DNA from: Pseudomonas extremaustralis
GTDB lineage: Bacteria; Pseudomonadota; Gammaproteobacteria; Pseudomonadales; Pseudomonadaceae
DNA: 64,000 nucleotides
Direction of reading: 5' to 3'
NCBI RefSeq assembly: GCF_900102035.1
Contig: NZ_LT629689.1
Coordinates: 4,200,001-4,264,000 of the forward strand
The position numbers and the translations under genes are program-made. A model generated the notes under the pieces. It was not told the DNA's origin. It did no database searches and was given only the letters and a program-made list of their open reading frames with translations. Shown one piece after another: positions 1 to 10,727 of this stretch (the first letter of the stretch is position 1; every line of letters begins with the position of its first letter).

Positions 1-693
1 CGCCGCCGACAGGCCGAACTTGGACTTCTCGCCACCGGTGTCCGCCCACTTGCTCGACGCCAGGGACGACAAGCGCACCCGCAGGCCGACCTGAGGCTTG
101 ACCTTGAGGCTGGCGGCCTCTTGGATCACCAGCCCGACTTCGGACTCTTTCTCGATCACGATAAACACGTTGTGGCCGAGCTTCTGGCCCATCAGCGCCA
201 GACGGATGAACTCACGGTCCTTGTAACCGTTGCAGACGATGGTGCCGCCCTTCGGCGCCAGGGCCAGCACGGCCAGCAGCTCAGGCTTGGAGCCGGCTTC
301 CAGGCCGATGGACACGTCCTGGGTGGCGATGATGTTTTCGATCACCGCCTCCTGCTGGTTCACCTTGATCGGGTACAGCGCGGTGTACTTGCTCTGGTAT
401 TCCAGGCGCTCGATGTTGGCGTCGAAGGCACCGGTCAATTGACGCACGCGGTCTTGCAGGATGTCGGGAAAACGCACCAGCAGCGGCAGGGACAGGCCGC
501 TTTTGCGCAGCGCATCCACTTGTTCGTAAAGGTCGACAGGTGTGCTGCTCGGGCCGTTCGGACGGACTTCAACGCGACCGGCATCATTGATCGCGAAATA
601 CCCGGCCCCCCAATGGCGAATCCCGTAAACACTGCGGCTGTCCGCAACTGTCCATTGGCTGCCATCGTCTTTGCGTGTGCGTCGTACGGACAT
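1..693 (-). CDS. speA: Biosynthetic arginine decarboxylase, N-terminal part (cut by window edge)
   Basis: PLP-dependent decarboxylase that turns arginine into agmatine, the first step of a polyamine route. Only the first 231 residues are present; the gene runs off the left edge. The translation opens [14 protein letters not shown] and carries the SpeA segment [12 protein letters not shown]. The YPIKVNQ motif follows, whose Lys110 should be the PLP-binding lysine of this fold-type III family. The ATG at 693 has AGGGGAC just upstream. The gene lies downstream of the Sui1, Nudix and DUF2333 genes on the same strand, the order I recall in PAO1 (PA4839-PA4842). Confidence 0.93.
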   Translation of the reverse strand, partial: MSVRRTRKDDGSQWTVADSRSVYGIRHWGAGYFAINDAGRVEVRPNGPSSTPVDLYEQVDALRKSGLSLPLLVRFPDILQDRVRQLTGAFDANIERLEYQSKYTALYPIKVNQQEAVIENIIATQDVSIGLEAGSKPELLAVLALAPKGGTIVCNGYKDREFIRLALMGQKLGHNVFIVIEKESEVGLVIQEAASLKVKPQVGLRVRLSSLASSKWADTGGEKSKFGLSAA

Positions 694-836
694 CGAAGTC
701 CCCTATAAATGAAGGCGAAAGCGCCACCCCTCGTTCGAGGCAGGCGCAGTCTAAAGAATGAAAATGACGATTTGCCTGTAAGGGAGGTAGACCCCACTCG
801 CAGGACAGAGTTTAGACACAGGTTGGGAAGAGGCTT

Positions 837-1208
837 TCAGCCGCCGGACTTCTTGGCCTTGTAACCGCGCTTGATCAGCTCGGCCAACAGCAACTCGACG
901 TGATCGCCCTGGATCTCGATGACGCCGTCTTTCAACGCGCCACCGGTGCCACAGCGTTTTTTCAGCGCGGTGGCGAGCTCCTTCAGGGCGTCTTCGGCCA
1001 GGGGCACGCCGGTGATGGTGGTCACCGTCTTGCCGCCACGGCCTTTGCTCTCGCGGCGCACGCGGGCAATGCCGTCGCCTTCGGGGATCAGGGTCTGTTT
1101 GCAGGTACACGAATCCACGGGCTGACGACAGTCCGGGCAGTGTCGACCTGCGTCGGTGGAAAATACCAGGCCACCAAGGGCGGCGAAGGATGCGGCTTTT
1201 TTGGCCAC
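837..1208 (-). CDS. yciH: Translation initiation factor Sui1/YciH family protein
   Basis: Small protein (123 aa) of the bacterial eIF1/SUI1 family, thought to act on initiation fidelity at the ribosome. The N-terminal part has cysteine pairs (HCPDC, CTCK) that could bind a metal. The C-terminal part (about 45-120) shows the SUI1 pattern with GRGGKTVTTITG and later GALKDGVIEIQGDH. I chose the GTG at 1208 because AGAGGA lies 6 bases upstream. A TTG at 1214 is in frame but too close to that site. It lies between the Nudix gene and speA on the same strand. Confidence 0.88.
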   Translation of the reverse strand: MAKKAASFAALGGLVFSTDAGRHCPDCRQPVDSCTCKQTLIPEGDGIARVRRESKGRGGKTVTTITGVPLAEDALKELATALKKRCGTGGALKDGVIEIQGDHVELLLAELIKRGYKAKKSGG

Positions 1209-1428
1209 CGGCAATCCTCTTGGGAGGACAAAGACTGATCGGCACCCGCAAAGGGGAATGACCGACCGCGAAGCCCCACTCAGGCAGGGGCAGCGCTACC
1301 GAACCAACAATGTCATGGTTCCCACAGGAATCACGGGGTGGAACACGGGTGGTTCGGGTGAAAAGTCGCGCAGTGTAACGACAAAAAGCTCACTTGCTAA
1401 GAGCCAAATAGCGCCAATTCATGCAACT

Positions 1429-1968
1429 TTAGCGACGCAAGGCCAGATAGCGCCGCAAGCCCTCTTGGGCGTCCGGACAGTAAGGCTTTTGTCCGGCCTC
1501 CTGCAGCACCTGTTCAATCGGTAAAAAGCGCGCTTCCATGACTTCTTCGGGCTGCAGCCGCAGCGGTCCATCCCAGATGGCGGAATAGGATCTGCACCAC
1601 AGCCGGCTGTTGCCATCCTCAAAGTAGAAGTGGTCATGTTCGGTCAGTTCCACACCGTCGACACCCAGTTCCTCTTCCAGCTCGCGGGCCGCCGACAGTG
1701 CATAGGACTCACCGGCCGCGACCATTCCACCGGCCGCCGTGTCCCAGAAACCGGGGTACAAGGCTTTGCTCAGTGTGCGCCGATGCACACACAGCAAACC
1801 CGCCGAATTGAACAGGAAGATAAACGTGCAGCGGCCGATAAGGCCGCGCTGGCGCAGGTCGGACCTGACCAGGTGGCCGAGCAGATTGTCCTGCTCGTCC
1901 ACCCAGCAGATCAGTTCCGCATCAGAGGCTGCACGGTGCGCGGCCTCCTTTTGAGGGGTGTCCATCAT
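1429..1968 (-). CDS. Nudix hydrolase
   Basis: A 179-residue Nudix protein that should hydrolyse a nucleoside-diphosphate-linked substrate; the substrate cannot be read from sequence. The Nudix box spans about residues 81-103, with G-x5-E, then RELEEELGV, giving the full set of metal-binding glutamates. It resembles the YfcD-like subgroup (CWVDEQDNLLGHLVRSDLR near the N terminus). The start ATG at 1968 overlaps the stop of the upstream DUF2333 gene (TGATG), so the two are translationally coupled. A second ATG follows immediately at 1965. Confidence 0.87.
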   Translation of the reverse strand: MMDTPQKEAAHRAASDAELICWVDEQDNLLGHLVRSDLRQRGLIGRCTFIFLFNSAGLLCVHRRTLSKALYPGFWDTAAGGMVAAGESYALSAARELEEELGVDGVELTEHDHFYFEDGNSRLWCRSYSAIWDGPLRLQPEEVMEARFLPIEQVLQEAGQKPYCPDAQEGLRRYLALRR

Positions 1969-3035
1969 CAACCCTGGTTGAGCAGTTGACGCAAATCGAT
2001 CACCGCCGCGTTGGCCCGGGAAATGTAGTTGGCCATCACCAACGAGTGGTTGGCCAATATGCCAAAGCCGCTGCCGTTGAGGATCATCGGGCTCCACACC
2101 GGCTCCTGGGACGCCTCCAGCTCACGAATGATCTGGCGCACGCTGACGGTGGCGTTCTTCTTGGCCAGCACGTCGGCAAAATCGACTTCGATGGCGCGCA
2201 GCAGATGGGACAAGGCCCAGGCCTGGCCACGGGCTTCATAGAACACGTTGTCGATCTGCATCCATGGGGTTTCCACCACTTCTTCGTCGAGCTGCGGCAC
2301 TTCACCCGGCGCCAGCGCTTCGGTTTTCAGTGAGGTGTTCAGCTTGACCCGGCCAACGCTGGCCGACAGACGTTGCGACAACGAACCCAGGCGCGTGGCG
2401 ACATCGCCCAGCCAGTTGTTGAGGTTATCGGCGCGCGCATAGAACAAGGCGCCGCGCTGGTTCGGGTCGGACAGGCGGGCCTCATAGCGGCTCAGGGAGT
2501 TGATACCTTCCTGGTACTCCGACTCACTGGAAGGCAGCACCCAGCTCTTGTTGTCGAAGTTGAAACGCGGCTCGGCCTTGGCCAGGTCCGAGTCTTCCGC
2601 CGACTGCGACTGGGAACGGGCGAAGTCTTTACGCAGGGCGCGGGTCAGGTCGCGCACCTGCACCAGCACGCCGTATTCCCAGCTCGGCATGTTGTCCATC
2701 CACAGGCCTGGCGGGAAACGGTCGTTGGAAATATAGCCACCGGGCTTGTTCAGCAAGGTGCCGGCCACGGTCTTGAGGGTTTCCACGGTGGTGTAGCCCA
2801 CCACCATCGGCTTGCCTTCCTTCTCGGCGGCAAGCTGGGCGTTCTGCTGGACCGGGAACAGCGCCGGCTCTTCGCTCCAGTACCAGCCCAGGGCACCAGT
2901 GACCAACAGGTACAGGCCAATCACGCTGAGCAAGGCTCGGCTCTTCAGTAATGTACGAAAATAGCCGCGGTTGGCCGACTTGGGCTCGGGCGCGGGGCCT
3001 TTGGCACTGCCTGCACGGTTTTTCCAGTCCAGCAT
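1968..3035 (-). CDS. DUF2333 family protein, membrane anchored
   Basis: 355 residues, unknown function. It has a soluble N-terminal tail, one clear membrane segment at about residues 36-53 (LLSVIGLYLLVTGALGWYW), and a large, probably periplasmic, helical domain. The family is widespread in Pseudomonas and related gammaproteobacteria and is never assigned a reaction. AAAGGATATCGCC precedes the ATG at 3035. It forms an overlapping pair with the Nudix gene and is divergent from gcbA across about 300 bases. Confidence 0.85.
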   Translation of the reverse strand: MLDWKNRAGSAKGPAPEPKSANRGYFRTLLKSRALLSVIGLYLLVTGALGWYWSEEPALFPVQQNAQLAAEKEGKPMVVGYTTVETLKTVAGTLLNKPGGYISNDRFPPGLWMDNMPSWEYGVLVQVRDLTRALRKDFARSQSQSAEDSDLAKAEPRFNFDNKSWVLPSSESEYQEGINSLSRYEARLSDPNQRGALFYARADNLNNWLGDVATRLGSLSQRLSASVGRVKLNTSLKTEALAPGEVPQLDEEVVETPWMQIDNVFYEARGQAWALSHLLRAIEVDFADVLAKKNATVSVRQIIRELEASQEPVWSPMILNGSGFGILANHSLVMANYISRANAAVIDLRQLLNQG

Positions 3036-3333
3036 GGCGATATCCTTTCAATCACTTGAGTTCATGCACTTCAATTGACGGCGTGCGTTCAAGCACTCCG
3101 ACCACAACCCTACCCCATCGTGCCCGCCGACGCGGTGCTTTTCATCAAAGCGGCGCAGCCGGGAGGTTCGACTATAAGGGATGCACAGTTTTTCCGCTGC
3201 GCGACCAATGGGTCAATAACTGAATACCCGCTCTGGACAGTTAATTGATATATGACACTCCCCCTATGGAAAAGAGGTGCTAGCATACAGCCACCAGTCG
3301 ACCTCAGCATGCTCCCTCACTAGTAGTCAGGAT

Positions 3334-5004
3334 ATGACCGAGCCAGAAGACCCCAGCCGTGAGCGCCTCAAGCAGCACTTTGCCCAGCGGGTAATTCATC
3401 AGGCACGTCAAATTCTTGAGATCTGGCAGCGCCTGCAACGCAGCGAATGGTCCAGCACCGACCTTTCCGAGCTCAGCGAAGCCAACGTGCGCCTGCTGCG
3501 CTTTGCCGAGCGCTTCGAACAGCCCGAACACAGCCAGTTGGCGCAGCACATCGGCGAATCCCTCAAGGCGGTGGACGATAATCGCGGCCGCCTGAGCAGC
3601 CATCTGATCACCGAACTCAACCGCTTGATGCAGCGCCTGTCCCGCACCGGCCTGCGCCAGGGCGATCAGCTGGAACAAACCTTCCTGCCGCCGATGCGCA
3701 AGCCGATCTACGTGATGCTCGACGATTACGAACGCGCCGAACGGCTGGCCAAGCAGTTGGAGTTCTTTGGCATGAGCGCCCAGCCTCTGGCCAGCGTCGA
3801 GGCGTTTCGTGCATGCATGGCCGAGCGCCTGCCGTCGGCGATTGTGATGGACGTGGATTTCTGCGGCACCGGCCTTGGCCTCATGCTCGCCGCAGAAGCC
3901 CAGGACGGCCTGGAGCAACGACTGCCGTTGCTGTTTTTCAGCCTGCACGAAACCGACACCCCCACTCGACTCGCCGCCGTGCGCGCCGGCGGCCAGGAAT
4001 TCCTCACCGGTACGCTGGAAGCGTCCAGCCTGTTGGAAAAGATCGAAGTGCTGACCTGCGTCGCGCAGTACGATCCCTACAAAGTGTTGATCATCGACGA
4101 CTCGCGGGCCCAGGCGCTGCATACCGAGCGGCTGCTCAACAGCGCCGGCATCATCACCCGGACCTTGATCGAACCGATCCAGGCCATGGCCGAGCTGGCG
4201 GATTTCCAGCCCGACCTGATCATCCTCGACATGTACATGCCAGCCTGTACCGGCACTGAACTGGCCAAGGTGATTCGCCACAATGATCGCTACGTCAGCG
4301 TGCCGATCATCTACCTGTCGGCCGAAGACGACCTGGATAAACAACTGGACGCCATGAGCGAAGGCGGCGACGACTTCCTCACCAAGCCGATCAAGCCGCG
4401 CCACCTGATCACCACCGTGCGCAACCGCGCGGCCCGCGCGCGCAACCTCAAGGCGCGGATGGTGCGCGACAGCCTGACCGGGCTGTACAACCACACCCAT
4501 ATCCTGCAATTGCTCGAAGACTGCAGCTTTCGCTCACGTCGCGAAAACAAGCCGCTGAGCTTTGCCATGCTCGATATCGACCACTTCAAGCGGGTCAACG
4601 ACAGCCACGGCCACCCCATGGGCGACCGGGTGATCAAGAGCCTGGCGCTGTTTCTCAAGCAGCGCTTGCGCAAGACCGACTACATCGGGCGCTACGGCGG
4701 TGAAGAATTCGCGATTGTGATGCCCGACACCGACTTGGAATCGGCCTGCCGCGTGCTGGACGAAATTCGCGGGCGCTTTGCCGAAATTCACTACCCGGCC
4801 CAGCCCGAGGACTTGTGGTGCACCTTCAGCGCCGGCGTGGCGGAGCTGTGCGACGAGTCCGACAGCCTGATGATGGCCGCCGAAGCCGACGAAGCGCTGT
4901 ACCGCGCCAAGGATGCCGGACGCAATCGCGTGCAAGCCGCGCGCACGTCAAAGCAAAGTGCCATCTTTTCACCGGATTCCACTGATTCCGTCATAACTTT
5001 GTAA
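3334..5004 (+). CDS. gcbA: Diguanylate cyclase response regulator GcbA
   Basis: Makes cyclic-di-GMP from two GTP and promotes surface attachment; GcbA is described in P. fluorescens Pf0-1 and P. aeruginosa (PA4843). Order of parts: a helical N-terminal region (1-125), a degenerate receiver (about 126-245), a receiver with a conserved phosphorylation site (LIILDMYMP), and a GGDEF domain. The active motif is GGEEF at residues 455-459. An inhibitory I-site RKTD lies at 446-449, exactly five residues earlier, so product inhibition is expected. An in-frame GTG at 3277 would add 19 residues; I prefer the ATG at 3334 because the conserved sequence begins there (MTEPEDPSRERL). Confidence 0.93.
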   Translation: MTEPEDPSRERLKQHFAQRVIHQARQILEIWQRLQRSEWSSTDLSELSEANVRLLRFAERFEQPEHSQLAQHIGESLKAVDDNRGRLSSHLITELNRLMQRLSRTGLRQGDQLEQTFLPPMRKPIYVMLDDYERAERLAKQLEFFGMSAQPLASVEAFRACMAERLPSAIVMDVDFCGTGLGLMLAAEAQDGLEQRLPLLFFSLHETDTPTRLAAVRAGGQEFLTGTLEASSLLEKIEVLTCVAQYDPYKVLIIDDSRAQALHTERLLNSAGIITRTLIEPIQAMAELADFQPDLIILDMYMPACTGTELAKVIRHNDRYVSVPIIYLSAEDDLDKQLDAMSEGGDDFLTKPIKPRHLITTVRNRAARARNLKARMVRDSLTGLYNHTHILQLLEDCSFRSRRENKPLSFAMLDIDHFKRVNDSHGHPMGDRVIKSLALFLKQRLRKTDYIGRYGGEEFAIVMPDTDLESACRVLDEIRGRFAEIHYPAQPEDLWCTFSAGVAELCDESDSLMMAAEADEALYRAKDAGRNRVQAARTSKQSAIFSPDSTDSVITL

Positions 5005-5057
5005 CGCAAACGCAATAACTTCAGGCACTTACCCTTTGCTGTCGGTTGAAATTCCGC

Positions 5058-7019
5058 ATGCGCCTGAAGCTGCTGACCAATCTCAATACCCTCCTGCTGG
5101 TGGCCGTCTGCCTGGCCCTTGGGGCCACGCTCTGGTGGTCGCAACGCGCGCTGGAGCAGCCTTACTTGCTGATGGAGCGCTACCTGGGCCTGTCGCAGAC
5201 CTTCCAGAATCAGGCAGCACGCAATATCGACGACTACCTGGCCAGCGGCGATGCACTGCGCTTGAGCAGCGCCAGCCAGAGCCTGGAAAGCCTGTTGCAG
5301 CACCTGGACGAATTGCCCGCCGATCTGGCCCGTAACCTGCGTCCCAGCCTGACGGACCTGGATACCTTCAGCAAAACCGAACTGCTCGCGGCCGGCAAGC
5401 TGGCGGGCGACCCGCAAGCGCTGTTGCTGCAAGCCGAGCGTGAACTGGGCGCGAACCTGGAGCAACTGAGCCAATACGCCATCGGCGTCAACTCCGCGCA
5501 AGCGGCGCGCTACCTGCCGCCGCTGCTGGCAGCGTCCCAGCACCTGGGCAAGTTGTCCCTGGCCCGCGACAAGCTGGTGAGCAGCGGGCGCGCGGAACTG
5601 GCCGACGATGTCGAGCGCGAAGTCAGCAATATCCGCAGCCAGGCCGATCAGTTGGAGCAACTGCCATTGCTCGGCGTGAAGACCAGCGCCGAGTCCGGCG
5701 CCGACGACTTTTCCGCACTGATGGGCCTGGAAAACACCGAAAAAACCGAAGCCCAGGACACCGGCGTCGACCTCAAGCGCGAACTCAACACCCTGCTCAC
5801 CCGCTACCCTGCCGAACTCAAGCGCACCCGCGAACAGATCCAGCAACGCGCCGACCTGGCCGCGAGCACCCACCTGAAAATCGCCGCCGTGCAACAGGCG
5901 ATCGCCAGCCTCGAGCCGGTAGTGCGTGCCCAGCACGGCAAAATCCAGGGCGAAGTGCGCCTGATGCAAGGGGTGATGATCGGCCTGATCCTGCTGATCG
6001 CCCTGCTGATCGACACGCTCCAGCGCCGCCTGGCACGGGTGCTGACCAATCTGGCGCCGGCCTTGTCGACCTGGGCCGAAGGCGACTTCAGCCAGTCGAT
6101 CGCCCTGGGCAAGACCAACCGCGAACTGCGCGACATCGAAGCGTCCCTCAACCGTTTGCGCGCCTATCTGGTGGACCTGGTGGGCACCATTCGCGGCAAT
6201 GCCGAAGAAGTGGCCGGCAGCAGCCGTGCCCTGGCCGAACTGAGCAGCGGCCTGCACGACGGCGCCGAACGTCAGGCCGGGGATACCGCACAGATTCGCG
6301 ACTCCCTGGGTGAACTGGAAGCGACCATCCAGCAAGTGGCCGGCGATGCCAGCCAGGCCGCCGGGGCCAGTCGCAGTGCCGGCCAGGCGGTGGAGCAAGG
6401 TCAGCGGGTGATCGGCCTGAGCCTGACCGGGCTGTACGCGCTGGTGGGTGAAGTGCAGCAAAATGCGCAGATGATCGAAAAACTCGCCGAAGAATCCGCC
6501 ACCATTGGCGGCGTGTTGACGGTGATCCGCGCGATTGCCGACCAGACCAACCTGCTGGCGCTCAACGCGGCGATTGAAGCCGCCCGCGCCGGTGAAGCCG
6601 GGCGTGGCTTTGCCGTGGTCGCCGACGAAGTACGCTCCCTGGCCCAGCGCACCGCCGGCGCCACCGCCGAAATCCAGGGCCTGATCGCCGGCCTGCAAAG
6701 CGCCGCCCACCAATCGGTGGAAGGCATGCGCGCCCAGGTCGAACACGCCGAAGCCACCGCCCAGCAAGCACAAGCGGCCGACGGCGCGCTGGATGAAATC
6801 GTCGGCGCGATCCAGACCATTTCCGACACCGCCGTGCGCATCGCCGATGTGACCGCGCAGCAAAGCGGCGCCGTCAGTGAAATTCGCGACAACAGCGAGC
6901 GCATCCACCGGTTGGGCGAGGACAACCTGCTGCGTATCGGCCAGGGCCGCAGCCAGGGCGAGCATCTGCTGGTACTGGGCGGGCAACTCAACACCGCCGT
7001 GCAGGCCTTCCGCGTCTGA
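5058..7019 (+). CDS. ctpL: Methyl-accepting chemotaxis protein, CtpL-like
   Basis: Inner-membrane chemoreceptor of 653 residues. Membrane helix 1 is near residues 8-28. A long periplasmic helical sensor domain runs to about 310, then come membrane helix 2 ([14 protein letters not shown]), a HAMP-like linker, and a cytoplasmic signalling domain. The hairpin tip shows the usual [20 protein letters not shown] motif. Its place after gcbA matches PA4844 (CtpL), reported to mediate phosphate chemotaxis; the ligand here is inferred from position only. A TTG at 5046 could add four residues. Confidence 0.88.
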   Translation: MRLKLLTNLNTLLLVAVCLALGATLWWSQRALEQPYLLMERYLGLSQTFQNQAARNIDDYLASGDALRLSSASQSLESLLQHLDELPADLARNLRPSLTDLDTFSKTELLAAGKLAGDPQALLLQAERELGANLEQLSQYAIGVNSAQAARYLPPLLAASQHLGKLSLARDKLVSSGRAELADDVEREVSNIRSQADQLEQLPLLGVKTSAESGADDFSALMGLENTEKTEAQDTGVDLKRELNTLLTRYPAELKRTREQIQQRADLAASTHLKIAAVQQAIASLEPVVRAQHGKIQGEVRLMQGVMIGLILLIALLIDTLQRRLARVLTNLAPALSTWAEGDFSQSIALGKTNRELRDIEASLNRLRAYLVDLVGTIRGNAEEVAGSSRALAELSSGLHDGAERQAGDTAQIRDSLGELEATIQQVAGDASQAAGASRSAGQAVEQGQRVIGLSLTGLYALVGEVQQNAQMIEKLAEESATIGGVLTVIRAIADQTNLLALNAAIEAARAGEAGRGFAVVADEVRSLAQRTAGATAEIQGLIAGLQSAAHQSVEGMRAQVEHAEATAQQAQAADGALDEIVGAIQTISDTAVRIADVTAQQSGAVSEIRDNSERIHRLGEDNLLRIGQGRSQGEHLLVLGGQLNTAVQAFRV

Positions 7020-7222
7020 CCCCCACGAAGATCAACGGTAGGCGCTGGCCTGCATCGATCTCGAGACGGTGTTGCCAATGACTGGATTCAGACTCTCAGT
7101 CACAAATTTCGCGCAATCCTCGCTAATCGTGCCGCCTACTGCATAGAACTGGACAGTCATAAAGGCTTTGCGGCATAGTCGCCGGGTTCTGCCGTACCCA
7201 CATCAAAAACAAGGAACAGCCG

Positions 7223-7678
7223 ATGGCGACCTTACTGGTTCTTCACGGACCCAACCTGAACCTGCTCGGCACCCGCGAACCGGGCGTCTACGGGGCAGTG
7301 ACCCTGGAACAGATCAACCTCGATCTGGAGCGACGGGCTCGTGAAGCCGGCCACCATTTGCTCTACCTGCAAAGCAATGCCGAGTACGAATTGATTGATC
7401 GCATCCATGCCGCGCGCGGCGAAGGCGTGGACTTTATCCTGATCAATCCCGCCGCTTTTACGCACACAAGTGTTGCATTACGTGACGCGCTGCTGGCGGT
7501 GAGCATCCCATTCATCGAAGTGCATTTGTCCAACGTGCACAAACGCGAACCTTTCCGCCATCACTCTTACTTCTCCGACGTAGCGGTAGGAGTGATCTGC
7601 GGCCTTGGCGCCAGCGGTTACCGACTGGCCCTGGAGGCCGCCCTGGAACAGCTTGAAGAACAGGCCAAGCGCCCCTGA
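7223..7678 (+). CDS. aroQ: Type II 3-dehydroquinate dehydratase
   Basis: Third step of the shikimate pathway: 3-dehydroquinate to 3-dehydroshikimate. It has 151 residues, the usual size for the small dodecameric type II enzyme. Visible hallmarks are [16 protein letters not shown] at the N terminus (with the catalytic Tyr region), [17 protein letters not shown], and [19 protein letters not shown] with the active-site histidine. ACAAGGAACAG precedes the ATG. It is followed after 24 bases by accB, the aroQ-accB-accC arrangement of many Pseudomonas. Confidence 0.96.
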   Translation: MATLLVLHGPNLNLLGTREPGVYGAVTLEQINLDLERRAREAGHHLLYLQSNAEYELIDRIHAARGEGVDFILINPAAFTHTSVALRDALLAVSIPFIEVHLSNVHKREPFRHHSYFSDVAVGVICGLGASGYRLALEAALEQLEEQAKRP

Positions 7679-7702
7679 CCGACCCTTGGGAGTTGATGAT
7701 TC

Positions 7703-8164
7703 ATGGATATCCGTAAAGTTAAGAAACTGATCGAACTGCTGGAAGAATCCGGTATCGACGAGCTGGAAATCAAGGAAGGCGAAGAGTCCGTACGGATCAG
7801 CCGCCACAGCAAGACCCCGGCACAGCAGTTCTACGCACCTCAAATGCAAGCGCCGGCACCTGCTGCCGCTCCGGCCGCAGCACCTGCTGCCGCTGCTGCG
7901 CCTGCCGCACCGGCCGCGCCAGTGCTGAACGGCTTCGTGGTCAAGTCGCCAATGGTCGGTACCTTCTACCGCACCCCGGCACCGACCTCGCCAGCCTTCG
8001 TTGAAGTGGGCCAGACCGTGAAAGTGGGCGACACCATCTGCATCGTCGAAGCGATGAAAATGATGAACCACATCACCGCTGAAAAAGCCGGCGTCATCGA
8101 ATCCATCCTGGTGGAAAACGGTCAGCCGGTTGAGTACGACCAGCCGCTGTTCACCATCGTTTGA
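7703..8164 (+). CDS. accB: Biotin carboxyl carrier protein of acetyl-CoA carboxylase
   Basis: Carries the biotin that shuttles carboxyl groups between AccC and the carboxyltransferase, the first step of fatty-acid synthesis. 153 residues: an N-terminal dimerisation part (1-45), a flexible Ala/Pro linker (about 50-73), and the biotinyl domain ending in FTIV. The biotinylation motif EAMKM places the modified lysine at 119. Its stop lies 17 bases before the accC start, so the two are one transcription unit, as is usual for this pair. Confidence 0.97.
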   Translation: MDIRKVKKLIELLEESGIDELEIKEGEESVRISRHSKTPAQQFYAPQMQAPAPAAAPAAAPAAAAAPAAPAAPVLNGFVVKSPMVGTFYRTPAPTSPAFVEVGQTVKVGDTICIVEAMKMMNHITAEKAGVIESILVENGQPVEYDQPLFTIV

Positions 8165-8181
8165 ACCGCGGAGCGCCTTCG

Positions 8182-9543
8182 ATGTTGAAACCTGCGAAGA
8201 AACTGCAAAAAGTCCTGATCGCCAACCGCGGCGAGATCGCGCTGCGGATCCTGCGCGCCTGTAAGGAAGAGGGCATCAAGACCGTCGCTGTTTACTCGAC
8301 GGCCGATACTGAATTGATGCACGTGAAACTGGCGGACGAAAGCATCTGCATCGGCCCGCCACTGGCTGCGAACTCGTACCTGAAAGTCTCGAACATCATC
8401 GCCGCGGCAGAAGTGACCGGCGCCGATGGCATCCACCCTGGCTACGGCTTCCTTGCGGAAAACGCCGACTTCGCCGAACAGGTGGAAAAATCCGGGTTCG
8501 CCTTCATCGGCCCGAAAGCCGAAACCATTCGCCTGATGGGCGACAAGGTCTCGGCCAAGGACGCCATGATCGCAGCCGGCGTGCCTACCGTTCCTGGTTC
8601 CGACGGCCCGCTGCCTGAAGACGAGGCAACCGCCCTGCGCATCGGTCGCGAAGTCGGTTACCCGGTGATCATCAAGGCCGCCGGTGGCGGTGGTGGTCGC
8701 GGCATGCGCGTGGTGCACAAGGAAGAAGACCTGATCGAAGCGGCCAAGCAGACGCGCTCCGAAGCGGCTGCCTGGTTCGGCAACCCGATGGTCTACCTGG
8801 AGAAGTACCTGACCAACCCACGTCACGTGGAAGTGCAGGTACTGTCCGACGGCCAGGGCCACGCCATCCACCTGGGCGACCGCGATTGCTCGCTGCAACG
8901 TCGTCACCAGAAGGTGCTGGAAGAAGCACCGGCACCGGGCCTCGACGAGAAAGCCCGCGAAGAAGTGCTGGCGCGTTGCGTCAAGGCGTGCATCGACATC
9001 AACTACCGTGGCGCCGGCACCTTCGAGTTCCTCTATGAGAACGGTCGTTTCTACTTCATCGAGATGAACACTCGCGTGCAGGTGGAACACCCGGTTTCGG
9101 AGATGGTCACCGGTATCGACATCGTCAAGGAGATGCTGAGCATCGCCGCCGGTAACGAGCTGTCCTTCACCCAGGACGACGTGAAGATCCACGGCCACTC
9201 CCTGGAGTGCCGGATCAACGCCGAAGACCCGAAAACCTTTATCCCGAGTCCAGGCCTGGTCAAGCATTTCCATGCACCGGGCGGCAACGGCGTTCGCGTC
9301 GATTCGCACCTGTACAGCGGCTACAAGGTTCCGTCCAACTACGACTCGCTGATCGGCAAGCTGATCACCTGGGGCGCTACCCGCGACGAGGCCATGGCCC
9401 GCATGCGCAACGCCCTGGACGAAATCGTGGTCGACGGCATCAAGACCAACATCCCGCTGCATCGGGACCTGGTACGTGATGAAGGCTTCTGCGAAGGTGG
9501 TGTGAACATTCACTACCTGGAACACAAGCTGGCCAACCAGTAA
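8182..9543 (+). CDS. accC: Acetyl-CoA carboxylase, biotin carboxylase subunit
   Basis: ATP-dependent carboxylation of the AccB biotin. The 453-residue ATP-grasp enzyme shows [14 protein letters not shown] at the N terminus, the glycine-rich ATP loop [14 protein letters not shown], and the active-site stretch [17 protein letters not shown] chose the ATG at 8182, which has GGAG 8 bases upstream. An in-frame start at 8161 would overlap accB but lacks a better ribosome site. A factor-independent terminator follows directly. Confidence 0.97.
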   Translation: MLKPAKKLQKVLIANRGEIALRILRACKEEGIKTVAVYSTADTELMHVKLADESICIGPPLAANSYLKVSNIIAAAEVTGADGIHPGYGFLAENADFAEQVEKSGFAFIGPKAETIRLMGDKVSAKDAMIAAGVPTVPGSDGPLPEDEATALRIGREVGYPVIIKAAGGGGGRGMRVVHKEEDLIEAAKQTRSEAAAWFGNPMVYLEKYLTNPRHVEVQVLSDGQGHAIHLGDRDCSLQRRHQKVLEEAPAPGLDEKAREEVLARCVKACIDINYRGAGTFEFLYENGRFYFIEMNTRVQVEHPVSEMVTGIDIVKEMLSIAAGNELSFTQDDVKIHGHSLECRINAEDPKTFIPSPGLVKHFHAPGGNGVRVDSHLYSGYKVPSNYDSLIGKLITWGATRDEAMARMRNALDEIVVDGIKTNIPLHRDLVRDEGFCEGGVNIHYLEHKLANQ

Positions 9544-9550
9544 GTGCTCC

Positions 9551-9586
9551 ACCCAACAAAGCCGCCTTCGGGCGGTTTTGTTGTTT
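9551..9586 (+). terminator. Rho-independent terminator after accC
   Basis: A GCCGCC-TTCG-GGCGGT hairpin, extended by ACAAA/TTTGT on both sides and followed by TTTGTTGTTTG. It starts 8 bases after the accC stop and ends the aroQ-accBC unit. Confidence 0.85.
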
Positions 9587-9621
9587 GTGCGCCCTCTATT
9601 TTGAAGATGTACACAGTCCAA

Positions 9622-9709
9622 CTGTGGGGGCTTGCTCCCGATGGCGGCAGTTCAGCCACAGGTTAAGTTGGCTGACACACCGCTATCGGGAGCAAGTCCC
9701 TTCCCACAT
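9622..9709. repeat. REPIN (REP doublet), slightly degenerate
   Basis: Two inverted REP arms, CTGTGGGGGCTTGCTCCCGAT and ATCGGGAGCAAGTCCCTTCCCACA, around a short spacer. The arms are less perfect than in the other copies, with several substitutions against the window consensus. Confidence 0.85.
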
Positions 9710-9818
9710 TTGACCGGTGCGCAGTCAGTAGTGTCGTCTTCTGCCCGCCGCTGGCGTAAACTTGCGCCCTTTCGCAGCCCCTCCCCGCTGCACACTCATT
9801 TTTTCAAAGGTGCCCGCC

Positions 9819-10697
9819 ATGCCTTGGCTGCAAGTCCGTCTCGCCATCAGCCCAGAACAAGCCGAAACCTACGAAGACGCTTTCCTCGAAGTGGGCGCTG
9901 TCTCGGTGACCTTCATGGACGCCGAAGACCAACCGATCTTCGAGCCCGAACTCAACACCACCCCGCTGTGGTCCCACACCCACCTGCTGGCCCTGTTCGA
10001 GGACGGCACCGATGCCGCCAGCGTGCTGGCCCACATGGAACTGCTCACCGGCAGCCCGCTGCCCGAGCACCACAGCGAAATCATCGAAGACCAGGACTGG
10101 GAACGCAGCTGGATGGACAACTTCCAGCCCATGCGTTTCGGCCAGCGCCTGTGGATCGTACCGAGCTGGCACGCCGCCCCGGAACCCGACGCGGTCAACC
10201 TGCTGCTGGACCCGGGCCTGGCCTTCGGCACCGGCACCCACCCCACCACCGCACTGTGCCTGGAATGGCTGGACGGCCAGGACCTGACCGACAGCCATGT
10301 GCTGGACTTCGGTTGCGGCTCGGGCATCCTGGCGATTGCCGCCCTGCTGCTGGGCGCCAAGGAAGCCGTGGGCACGGACATCGACGTGCAAGCCCTGGAA
10401 GCCTCCCGCGATAACGCCGGGCGCAACAACATTCCCGAAGGCAAATTCCCGCTGTACCTGCCGGAGCAATTGCCCCAGGTGCAGGCCGATGTGCTGGTGG
10501 CCAATATCCTCGCCGGGCCGCTGGTGTCCCTGGCGCCGCAGTTGTCGAGGCTGGTCAAGCCGGGGGGCCGCCTGGCCCTGTCGGGCATCCTCGCCGAACA
10601 GGGAGAGGACGTGGCCGCCGCTTACGCCCAGGATTTCGAGCTGGACCCGATCGCTAACCGTGATGGCTGGGTACGCATCAGCGGGCGTCGGCGCTAG
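9819..10697 (+). CDS. prmA: Ribosomal protein L11 methyltransferase
   Basis: SAM-dependent trimethylation of ribosomal protein L11. It has 292 residues, the family's normal length. An N-terminal substrate-recognition domain ([16 protein letters not shown]) precedes a class I methyltransferase fold with the SAM motif [20 protein letters not shown] near 160-180. [16 protein letters not shown] precedes it, and the NILAGPL segment follows, equivalent to the NPPY-like motif. The ATG at 9819 fits the conserved N terminus; the frame is open upstream but without conservation. The zinc-ribbon gene begins 30 bases later on the same strand. Confidence 0.95.
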   Translation: MPWLQVRLAISPEQAETYEDAFLEVGAVSVTFMDAEDQPIFEPELNTTPLWSHTHLLALFEDGTDAASVLAHMELLTGSPLPEHHSEIIEDQDWERSWMDNFQPMRFGQRLWIVPSWHAAPEPDAVNLLLDPGLAFGTGTHPTTALCLEWLDGQDLTDSHVLDFGCGSGILAIAALLLGAKEAVGTDIDVQALEASRDNAGRNNIPEGKFPLYLPEQLPQVQADVLVANILAGPLVSLAPQLSRLVKPGGRLALSGILAEQGEDVAAAYAQDFELDPIANRDGWVRISGRRR

Positions 10698-10727
10698 AAT
10701 GAGCGCTTGCCTGAATCGGATGGCCGC

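Noticed and set aside
4791..6986. Minus-strand open frame of 731 codons opposite the chemoreceptor gene
   Set aside because: Composition is Gly/Gln/His-rich antisense of a high-GC coding region; the plus strand encodes a complete, recognisable chemoreceptor.
9632..10414. Plus-strand open frame of 260 codons overlapping prmA
   Set aside because: It begins inside a REPIN and then reads prmA in the wrong frame with an Arg/Pro/His-rich product.
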